DNA of 40,145 bases, taken from Multiplicimicrobium sp043718225 (GTDB lineage: Bacteria; Omnitrophota; Omnitrophia; Omnitrophales; Aquincolibacteriaceae). The DNA lies in NCBI GenBank assembly GCA_043718225.1, contig JAYSWD010000120.1, positions 1 to 40,145 on the forward strand. The letters run 5' to 3'. The notes under the pieces were generated by a model. That model made no database searches and had not been told where the DNA came from. It worked only from the letters and a program-made list of their open reading frames with translations. A program made the translations under genes and the position numbers. Position 1 is the stretch's first letter; each line of letters begins with the position of its first letter. Below are positions 8,939-14,867 of this stretch, in pieces.

Positions 8939-8984
8939 TCAGCACGTTTTAATCCAAATTTACCTAATAATTCGGGGATTTCTT

Positions 8985-10214
8985 ATGGTGAAAATTAATT
9001 CGAATTTCCAGAAATTGCAGGCGGGCTATCTTTTCCCTGAAATTGGCCGCAGGGTTAAGGAATTTTCAACTAAAAATCCGAATGCGAAAATCATCCGGCT
9101 TGGTATCGGTGATGTGGTGCTTCCCTTGCCGGCATCGATCCGCGACGCGATTAAGAAAGCCACCGATGAGATGGGCGACGCCAAAACTTTTCGCGGCTAC
9201 GGCCCGGAGCAGGGTTATGACTTTCTGCGCGAAGTAATCGCAAAAAATGATTTCCAAAGCCGCGGCGCAAAAATTGACGCGGATGAAATTTTTGTTTCTG
9301 ACGGATCCAAATGCGATTGCGGCAACATTCAGGAAATCTTCAGCCTGGATTCCAAAATCGCGGTGGTGGACCCGGTTTATCCGGTATATGTGGACACCAA
9401 TGTTATGGCCGGCCGCTCGGGAAATTTCAAAGATGGTCGCTATGAAAATTTTGTTTATATGCCCGCCACCGCTGAAAATAATTTTAAGCCCGCTTTTCCG
9501 AAAGAAAAAGTGGATTTGATTTATTTGTGTTCTCCGGCAAACCCGACCGGAACTGTTTTAGATAAAAAAGACCTTGAAGGCTGGGTTGCTTTCGCGAAAA
9601 AGAACGACGCGATTATCCTTTATGACGCAGCCTATGAGGCTTTCATTGCCGAGGCGTCTTTGCCACGCTCTATATTTGAAATCGCGGGCGCACGCGATGT
9701 CGCGATTGAATTCCGCAGTTTCTCGAAAACCGCCGGATTTACCGGAACGCGCTGCGCTTTCACTGTTATTCCAAAAGATTTGATGGCAAAGAATGATAAG
9801 GGCGAAAAAGTTTCTTTGCATTCTCTTTGGAATCGCCGGCAATCAACAAAGTTTAACGGCGTTTCTTATCCCATTCAGCGCGGAGCCGAAGCGGTTTACA
9901 CCGCACAAGGCAAACAAGAAGTTTCGGAAATCATCGCTTATTACATGGAAAACGCTAAACTCATTCGGGATGGCCTCAAAGTCGCCGGCATTGAAACCTT
10001 CGGCGGAATTCACGCGCCCTATGTTTGGCTCACAACACCGAATGGCATGGGCTCATGGGAATTTTTTGACTTACTCTTGAACAAAATTCACGTAGTCGGA
10101 ACGCCGGGCGCGGGCTTTGGGCCAAGTGGCGAAGGCTATTTCCGCCTCAGCTCTTTTGGTTTCCGCGAAAACATCATCGAAGCCATTTCCCGCATCCGCT
10201 CTCTCAAGTTTTAA
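8985..10214 (+). CDS. dapL: LL-diaminopimelate aminotransferase
   Basis: A 409-residue PLP-dependent class I/II aminotransferase that converts tetrahydrodipicolinate and glutamate directly to LL-diaminopimelate, supplying lysine and peptidoglycan in one step and bypassing DapD/C/E. The N-terminal VKINSNFQKLQAGYLFPEI and RLGIGDVVLPLP (38-49) are DapL hallmarks. VSDGSKCDCGN (104-114), SPANPTG (183-189), D214/Y217 in LYDAAYEAF, and Lys248 in SFSKTAGFTG (the Schiff-base lysine) complete the active site. Length is typical. It is transcribed alone and diverges from the glycan cluster. The DapL route is known from plants, Chlamydiae, cyanobacteria and several uncultured phyla, which informs the lineage guess. 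Confidence 0.96.
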   Translation: MVKINSNFQKLQAGYLFPEIGRRVKEFSTKNPNAKIIRLGIGDVVLPLPASIRDAIKKATDEMGDAKTFRGYGPEQGYDFLREVIAKNDFQSRGAKIDADEIFVSDGSKCDCGNIQEIFSLDSKIAVVDPVYPVYVDTNVMAGRSGNFKDGRYENFVYMPATAENNFKPAFPKEKVDLIYLCSPANPTGTVLDKKDLEGWVAFAKKNDAIILYDAAYEAFIAEASLPRSIFEIAGARDVAIEFRSFSKTAGFTGTRCAFTVIPKDLMAKNDKGEKVSLHSLWNRRQSTKFNGVSYPIQRGAEAVYTAQGKQEVSEIIAYYMENAKLIRDGLKVAGIETFGGIHAPYVWLTTPNGMGSWEFFDLLLNKIHVVGTPGAGFGPSGEGYFRLSSFGFRENIIEAISRIRSLKF

Positions 10215-10263
10215 TTTAGTTTGCTCTATTTCGCGCGCGAGTTTTATCGAGCGCGCAAAAAAA

Positions 10264-10536
10264 TCACAGTACCATTCGGACGTGTTTCGTTGATCTGATT
10301 GCGGTGTCGAGCTGATGCATGTATTCTTTGCTCGCGACTTTGACTTCAATATTGTAGGTCACGTACTTGTTGCCTGAAGAATGTGTTCCTTCGGATAATG
10401 GATTAATCACCCCTAAATCTTGAAGTTTTTTTTCCAGCATGATGCGCACACCGGGCATATTATCAGCAATGATTTTAAAGTGACATACCACCGGAAACTT
10501 GATTTCTTCGCCGTTGAACGGATCGTTTTCGCTCAT
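10264..10536 (-). CDS. DUF493 (YbeD-like) protein
   Basis: About 90 residues when started at the ATG at 10536. An upstream in-frame GTG at 10551 is less likely, because a TATAAT sits between the two and would place the transcript start at or next to the ATG. The core FPVVCHFKIIADNMPGVRIMLE followed by a YVTYNIEVKVAS strand and a C-terminal helix is the small ferredoxin-like fold of DUF493/YbeD. E. coli YbeD has no settled function. It lies 42 bases behind the RNA phosphodiesterase gene and converges on dapL. Confidence 0.75.
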   Translation of the reverse strand: MSENDPFNGEEIKFPVVCHFKIIADNMPGVRIMLEKKLQDLGVINPLSEGTHSSGNKYVTYNIEVKVASKEYMHQLDTAIRSTKHVRMVL

Positions 10537-10543
10537 GCTTGAA

Positions 10544-10549
10544 TTATAC
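10544..10549 (-). promoter_or_regulatory. TATAAT six bases before an ATG: predicted leaderless promoter
   Basis: On the minus strand a TATAAT is followed by exactly six bases and then the ATG at 10536. Transcription normally starts six to seven bases after the -10 box, so the mRNA would begin at or next to the start codon. No Shine-Dalgarno sequence is present. The -35 region is not recognisable. The DUF5522 gene shows the same geometry. Confidence 0.4.
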
Positions 10550-10578
10550 ACTCAAAGAACTAGTTTGCGCTCATAGGC

Positions 10579-11148
10579 TTAAGATGCTTCGAACGGAAAC
10601 TCTTCAATAGGTTGATATTCCGAACCTCCCGGGCTGAGAACACTCTTAAAAAGCATGATTCGATCAACGGCCTTCGATTCAGTCTGCGTAAAATTAAAAA
10701 TGCTTTCCTCCCAAACAATCGGTGTTTCCGCGCGCACCCGAAACAATGTGGCATGCGGAGTAAACATCTCATGCTCAACGGGAAAACCTTCGGCAATTAA
10801 CGGTCGAGTGATGCTTTTATAAATTTTCATTAAGTCATTGCGGCATGATTCCGCCGCCCCGATCCAAATCACGCGCGGCTTACTTAAACTGGGAAACGCT
10901 CCCATGCCCTCCAGAGCGGTTGGGAATGATTTGGTCCGCGCAGCAACGGCTTTCACAACAGTTCTAATCTTTTCTTTTTGTTGCGCTGTCGTATCGCCTA
11001 AAAAATGAATTGTAAAATGAAAGTGGTGGAGCTTGACCCATTTTTGATCAGGATAAAGATTGCGTAACTTTTCCGCCACAGCAGAAATTTCCTTATGAAA
11101 AAGAGTGTCAAGATGCAGTCCCAAAAAAAGTCTTTCCGTGGTTTCCAT
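10579..11148 (-). CDS. thpR: RNA 2',3'-cyclic phosphodiesterase (2'-5' RNA ligase family)
   Basis: A 189-residue 2H phosphoesterase. Both catalytic H-x-T/S-x motifs are present at the expected distance: HFTI at 44-47 (in HHFHFTIHFLG) and HATL at 132-135 (in FTPHATLFR). The N-terminal ERLFLGLHLD and the GMGAFPSLSKPRVIWIG stretch (81-97) are typical of ThpR/LigT. The family hydrolyses 2',3'-cyclic phosphate RNA ends to 2'-phosphates. Its cellular role in bacteria is unsettled. It is divergent from the DUF5522 gene with only 65 bases between the start codons. Confidence 0.9.
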   Translation of the reverse strand: METTERLFLGLHLDTLFHKEISAVAEKLRNLYPDQKWVKLHHFHFTIHFLGDTTAQQKEKIRTVVKAVAARTKSFPTALEGMGAFPSLSKPRVIWIGAAESCRNDLMKIYKSITRPLIAEGFPVEHEMFTPHATLFRVRAETPIVWEESIFNFTQTESKAVDRIMLFKSVLSPGGSEYQPIEEFPFEAS

Positions 11149-11201
11149 AAGAATTTATCGTAACATAATAATGTCAGTTGGGTGAAGTCTGAGGGCGGAT
11201 A

Positions 11202-11207
11202 TATAAT
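11202..11207 (+). promoter_or_regulatory. TATAAT six bases before an ATG: predicted leaderless promoter
   Basis: TATAAT at 11202-11207 is followed by six bases and then the ATG of the DUF5522 gene at 11214. There is no room for a Shine-Dalgarno between a normal transcription start and the ATG. A TTG-starting hexamer at 11178-11183, with 18-base spacing, is a weak -35. Confidence 0.45.
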
Positions 11208-11213
11208 GTATTT

Positions 11214-11426
11214 ATGACATCTCGCGATCCCAATCTATCCGCGGAAACCATCGAGGCGCACAAAAAAGCCTGCGCGGCTAAACTCCAGACTTACGAAGAC
11301 CCATTCACGCAAGCTGCGGTTTTTACTGAATTTTATTTGATTGACCGCGGCTTCTGCTGCAATCAGGGCTGCCGACATTGCCCTTATTGGGATAAACCTC
11401 AAATTCAAATCCGCTACAAACTTTAA
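11214..11426 (+). CDS. DUF5522 family small cysteine-rich protein
   Basis: A 70-residue protein. The C-terminal half reads VFTEFYLIDRGFCCNQGCRHCPY, a cluster of four cysteines and one histidine in the pattern C-C-x3-C-x2-C-P-Y that defines DUF5522. The spacing suggests a metal site, but no function is established. It is a single-gene unit divergent from thpR and probably translated from a leaderless mRNA. Confidence 0.85.
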   Translation: MTSRDPNLSAETIEAHKKACAAKLQTYEDPFTQAAVFTEFYLIDRGFCCNQGCRHCPYWDKPQIQIRYKL

Positions 11427-11476
11427 CCCAATAGACTAAAGACCAACGACTGAAGACTAACGCATGCATGAGATCT

Positions 11477-11636
11477 GTCATTGCGAGGGAGCGAAGCGAC
11501 TGCGGCAATCTGACGTTTTATGTCATTCCCGCGAAGGCGGGAATCCAGACTGGATTCCCGATCAAGTCGGGGATGACACTGCGTGTCAGACTGCTTCCTG
11601 CCTGCCGGCAGGCAGGCGCCTTCGGCTCGCAATGAC
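11477..11636. repeat. Composite dispersed repeat with nested elements
   Basis: A 160-base block bounded by the 11-base inverted repeat GTCATTGCGAG / CTCGCAATGAC (11477-11487 and 11626-11636). Inside it, 11521-11577 is a second element bounded by TGTCATTCCC / GGGGATGACA with its own internal stems. A perfect 20-base palindrome of CCTGCC/GGCAGG units lies at 11597-11616. The flanks of the inner element (TCTGAC and GTCAGA) pair with each other, as expected if it inserted into an older hairpin. It fills the convergent space between the DUF5522 gene and the adenosyltransferase gene. Related copies lie at 34931-35013 and, partly, at 22434-22453. Confidence 0.8.
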
Positions 11637-11683
11637 AAATAGTGTCGGATACAACGAAGCAGACGAATTGTTTTCAGCAGATT

Positions 11684-12292
11684 TTAAAAGTCGATCCCGC
11701 GTTGAGCCCAAATGCCGGAATTATAAGGATGCTTAATGCATTTCATTTCTGTCACCAGATCCGCAAATTGGATCAGCTTTTTAGGCGCGCCGCGCCCGGT
11801 AAGAATGACGTGTTTTTTCACGGGCTTTTCTTTTAAGATTTCAAGAATGGGTTCTATCTTCAAGAAACCATAATCGAAACAGCAATTAATTTCGTCCAGC
11901 ACCACTAAGTCGGTTTTCGAATCTAAAATAAATTTCTGAGCCGAAAGCCAGCCTTGTTCCGCCTTAGCGGCATCCCGCACAAAATCTTTTGTATCCCAAG
12001 TAAAGCCTTCGCCCACTTTAAGAACTTTACAGCCAGAAAATTTCTTAAGTGCTGTTTCTTCGCCGGATTGCCAGGCGCCTTTAATGAACTGAATCATGGC
12101 CACTTTCATTCCCGATCCGAGTGCGCGCAAAACCGTGCCAAAAGCGGCGGTTGTTTTTCCTTTGCCCTCGCCCGTATAGACCATCACCAGCCCTTTGTCT
12201 GGCTTGCGCTTTGGTTTTTGATGCTTGCGCGGCGCTTTATCGAAGTGATTCGTGTTTTGTGATTTGTGATTCGCCTTAGTTCGATTCGGCAT
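11684..12292 (-). CDS. cobO: Cob(I)yrinic acid a,c-diamide adenosyltransferase
   Basis: A 202-residue CobA/CobO/BtuR-type ATP:co(I)rrinoid adenosyltransferase that puts the 5'-deoxyadenosyl group on the corrinoid. After a basic ~34-residue N-terminal extension, as in E. coli BtuR, it shows the P-loop GEGKGKTT at 41-48 and then MIQFIKGAW, GFTWDTKD and VVLDEINCCFDYGFL (Walker B). The C-terminal GRGAPKKLIQFADLVTEM and HPYNSGIWAQRGIDF are family marks. It is the last gene of the B12 operon and overlaps the upstream ATPase gene by 17 bases. Its presence implies that imported corrinoid is used as adenosylcobalamin. Confidence 0.94.
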   Translation of the reverse strand: MPNRTKANHKSQNTNHFDKAPRKHQKPKRKPDKGLVMVYTGEGKGKTTAAFGTVLRALGSGMKVAMIQFIKGAWQSGEETALKKFSGCKVLKVGEGFTWDTKDFVRDAAKAEQGWLSAQKFILDSKTDLVVLDEINCCFDYGFLKIEPILEILKEKPVKKHVILTGRGAPKKLIQFADLVTEMKCIKHPYNSGIWAQRGIDF

Positions 12293-12989
12293 AAAACCCT
12301 ACTTCCGGACGAAATGAAATTTGAAAAGTTTCCCGGAGATTCTTTTCAATTACCACATGAAACGCGGAACCTTGGCAAATAATCTCGCCGCGTTTCATCA
12401 AAAAAACATCATCGCAAAAGCGCTGGGTCAAATGGATATCATGCATGGTCACCAAAACCACCGCGCCGCGCAAAGCTTCCTCACGCAATATTTTCATCAC
12501 CTTAATTTGATGGGCAGGATCAAGCTCGGAAACCGGCTCATCCACGATAATCACTTGCGGCTGATTGATCAGCGCCCGCGCCAGCAAAACTAATGTGAGT
12601 TCACCTCCGGAAATTTCATCGATTCTCTTTTCCAACAAATGCTTAATTTGAAATCGTTCTGCAATAACGGTGCTTTTCACCTCTGCCGCCTGGGAACCCA
12701 ATTCAATAATAGCTTTGCAATCCAGTGGCCAATAAATTTCTTTGGCCTGCGGCATATAACCCAAAATCGGCGCCGGCTCCAAAAGCCCCGCAGTTCTTTT
12801 TTGATTCCAGAATATTTCTCCGCTTTGCAAATCAACCAAACCGAGCAAAGCTCTCAAAAAAGTGGATTTGCCGCAGCCATTCGGCCCAAGCAAAGCCGTT
12901 ATCTTTCCAGGGAAAATCTCACCCGAAAGATTACTTAAAATCTCACGGCCGCCCAATTCGCATACTAAGTTTTGAAATTTTACACTCAT
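12276..12989 (-). CDS. btuD: ABC transporter ATPase, BtuD-like (corrinoid import)
   Basis: A 237-residue ATPase of the FecCD/BtuCD class. Walker A GPNGCGKST is at 35-43, the signature is at 126-131 (ISGGEL), Walker B VIIVDE at 146-151, and the switch His sits in VTMHD. The residues after SGGE are L-T-L-V-L rather than the usual Q/R-Q-R/K, a modest departure that still leaves the Ser-Gly-Gly core. It should power uptake through the BtuC-like permease, with which it shares an ATGA overlap at 12986-12989. Placement in a riboswitch-led operon with an adenosyltransferase supports corrinoid rather than siderophore as the substrate. Confidence 0.88.
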   Translation of the reverse strand: MSVKFQNLVCELGGREILSNLSGEIFPGKITALLGPNGCGKSTFLRALLGLVDLQSGEIFWNQKRTAGLLEPAPILGYMPQAKEIYWPLDCKAIIELGSQAAEVKSTVIAERFQIKHLLEKRIDEISGGELTLVLLARALINQPQVIIVDEPVSELDPAHQIKVMKILREEALRGAVVLVTMHDIHLTQRFCDDVFLMKRGEIICQGSAFHVVIEKNLRETFQISFRPEVGFYAESN

Positions 12990-13960
12990 ACCAGCTTTGA
13001 TTTGGATTTGAAGGCCAGATAAATAAAAAAGGGCGCGCCTAAAAGCGCGGTCAGAATGCCGATTTTAAATTCCACGCCGGAGTTCGCGGCACGGCAAATT
13101 AAATCAGCCAATAACATAAAAACACCGCCCGCAAGCATGCTCCCGCCCAGTAATTTCCCGGGATCCTGTTTCACGAAAGACCGCATGAAATGCGGAATTA
13201 AAAGCCCAACAAAGCTGATACTGCCGCAAACTGATACTGCCGCGCCTACAGAGAACGCCGTACCCAAAATCACAAAGCGCAATGTCTTTGGCATAGAAAC
13301 TCCGGATACCCGCGCGACATCTTCGCCCAGCGTCAAAAGGCTGAGAGCGGGTGCTGTTCTCATAAGAAAAAACCAGCCTAAAACCATCCAAGGCGCGGCG
13401 GCAAGCACTTGCTCGATCGTACGGTTTTCGAAAGAGCCCATTTGCCAATAAATAATTTCCAGGACAGCATAAGGATTTTTAGAAAAATTAAGCAGCAAAC
13501 TTCCAAGTGCAAAGAAAAGCGTATTCAACGCGATACCCGCTAGAATCAATCCGAGCAACCCGGTGCGGCGGACACAAAAAATTAAGACCAGCGACGCGGC
13601 AGCGAGCGCTCCTAAAAATCCGCCTGCGGGCAAAAGCCATACTCCCCACGCTGTTATGCCCGAATACAGCGCGAGCATGGCACCGAGCACCGCGCCGCCG
13701 GAAATTCCGAGCAAGCCGGAATCCGCCAAAGGATTTCTCAAAAGGCCCTGCATGGCCGCTCCGGAAAGCCCGAGCGTCATACCGACCATTAAAGCCAGCA
13801 GGGTTCGTGGAAAACGGATTTGCCAAAAAATAGCGGCATCAGGCGCCGAAGCTTTGCCTGTCAATATTTTAAAAACCGAAAGGTCTAAAACTCCCGTGTT
13901 AAGCGAAATAAAAAATAACGCCGCCAAGGCTGTCCCTAAAATCCAATGAATCTTTTTCAT
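12986..13960 (-). CDS. btuC: ABC transporter permease, BtuC/FecD family
   Basis: A 324-residue permease with about nine to ten membrane helices and a typical FecCD length. Family marks are FPRTLLALMVGMTLGLSGAAMQGLLRNPLADSGLLG across residues 50-85, GVSMPKTL in the middle, and ISFVGLLIPHFMRSF (coupling helix region) near 248-262. It forms the inner-membrane channel for the BtuF-delivered substrate and couples to the ATPase encoded immediately downstream. Ten bases separate it from the binding-protein gene. Confidence 0.9.
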   Translation of the reverse strand: MKKIHWILGTALAALFFISLNTGVLDLSVFKILTGKASAPDAAIFWQIRFPRTLLALMVGMTLGLSGAAMQGLLRNPLADSGLLGISGGAVLGAMLALYSGITAWGVWLLPAGGFLGALAAASLVLIFCVRRTGLLGLILAGIALNTLFFALGSLLLNFSKNPYAVLEIIYWQMGSFENRTIEQVLAAAPWMVLGWFFLMRTAPALSLLTLGEDVARVSGVSMPKTLRFVILGTAFSVGAAVSVCGSISFVGLLIPHFMRSFVKQDPGKLLGGSMLAGGVFMLLADLICRAANSGVEFKIGILTALLGAPFFIYLAFKSKSKLV

Positions 13961-13970
13961 TAACCCTTCA

Positions 13971-14867
13971 TCAATCCCTGGGATGCGTTCTCGCAGCCCC
14001 GGGGGTTTTGTTGAGTAATTTTTCCAAAATTTCTACTGTATAGGCCGATGCGCAGCTTACGGCTTCTTCCGGGATATGCAAATATTCCAACCGCGGCAGC
14101 GCGGCGCGCAAGGCAGGATGAAAAAGCGTGTCATGCGCCCAAGAGTTTCTTTGTTTTGGATTTTGCGTCACGACAATAACCTCCGGCTGAAGCTGAATCA
14201 ACTTTTCAAGCGACAGAAAAGCATAGTTTTCAAAATCAACCGCGTTTTGCATTCCCAGTGTTTCAAGAATCGTATTTTCAAATGTACCGCGGCCAGGAAC
14301 ATGCCCTGCCGGGCTCCAGAACAGCGCGCGTTTCCCCGCCCATTTGGATTGCGGCCCATTTAAATTTAAAATGTTTCTCCGAAAAAGAGCAATTTGTGGA
14401 TTAGTTCCGAGCATTTCTTCCAAAGCTTTGACGGTTCGCAGTAAATCTTCCCAGGATATGGGATCTTTAAAAATAGAAATTTCTATTTTTAACTTTTTCA
14501 GCTGCTCAATTGTTTGGGGATTTGAAAATGGGCCCGCGACCACCACCGACGGACGGCTTTTATAAATTCTCTCGGCGTCTCCCGATAATTTTAAAATTTC
14601 CGGATGTGACTTAAGCACCGCTTCGCTTTGAGGAGAATGCGTAAAATGCGTTACCCCCGCGATTTGCGCCGGATCGGCTAATTGAAGTAAAAGTTCGTCG
14701 GTGCAAGCATTGAGAGAAACAATTCTTTCAGCGCCTTGCGCGGAAAGAGAACCACGAGCCACGCACCACGCACCAAGAAACAGCACTAAAATTGCGCCGC
14801 GAACCACGCTCCATGAGCCGTGTTTTAATTTCTTGGTCCGTGGCTCGTGGTTCGTGGAACGTCTCAT
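13971..14867 (-). CDS. btuF: Periplasmic corrinoid-binding protein, BtuF-like
   Basis: The start at 14867 is chosen because it makes an ATGA overlap with the receptor stop (14864-14867). An ATG four codons earlier is possible. The 298-residue product has a hydrophobic signal segment (AILVLFLGAWCVARGSLSA), then the class III binding-protein fold: ERIVSLNACTDELLLQLADP, IAGVTHFTHSP, SRPSVVVAG and the later LEKLIQLQPEVIVVTQ. It should deliver corrinoid from the periplasm to BtuC. Oddly, its first ~40 codons lie across an inverted repeat (14749-14853), so the signal-peptide region appears to be made of repeat DNA. Confidence 0.87.
   Translation of the reverse strand: MRRSTNHEPRTKKLKHGSWSVVRGAILVLFLGAWCVARGSLSAQGAERIVSLNACTDELLLQLADPAQIAGVTHFTHSPQSEAVLKSHPEILKLSGDAERIYKSRPSVVVAGPFSNPQTIEQLKKLKIEISIFKDPISWEDLLRTVKALEEMLGTNPQIALFRRNILNLNGPQSKWAGKRALFWSPAGHVPGRGTFENTILETLGMQNAVDFENYAFLSLEKLIQLQPEVIVVTQNPKQRNSWAHDTLFHPALRAALPRLEYLHIPEEAVSCASAYTVEILEKLLNKTPGAARTHPRD
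14749..14853. repeat. Inverted repeat across the 5' end of the btuF-like gene
   Basis: The 19-base segments 14749-14767 and 14835-14853 are reverse complements with one mismatch and have 67 bases between them. Both are made of CCACGAG/CTCGTGG-type words that also recur in the spacer. Translated, they give the N-H-E-P-R-T type of peptide that dispersed repeats produce in some bacterial genomes. The element lies inside coding sequence and supplies most of the n-region of the BtuF signal peptide. Confidence 0.7.

Larger units (their letters stand above)
8650..8984. other. Divergent intergenic spacer between glycan cluster and dapL
   Basis: No gene is visible in these 335 bases. They separate two divergently transcribed genes, so they must contain both promoters. 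The left half is AT-rich like the glycan cluster. The middle holds the 37-bp palindrome at 8838-8874. The right half holds a TATAAT at 8933-8938 that fits dapL. Confidence 0.7.

Noticed and set aside
10224..10260. GCGCGC stem between dapL and the DUF493 gene as a bidirectional terminator
   Set aside because: The A-run follows the stem on the plus strand, so the T-run precedes the stem on the minus strand. Neither strand has stem followed by T-run.
11464..11736. Open frames on both strands over the repeat block
   Set aside because: They translate the dispersed repeat itself, giving peptides such as CHSREGGNPDW, a known artefact of such repeats.
13056..13949. Several overlapping open frames on both strands inside the btuC-like gene
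   Set aside because: The BtuC-like frame has family motifs throughout. The others are shadow frames in GC-rich DNA.
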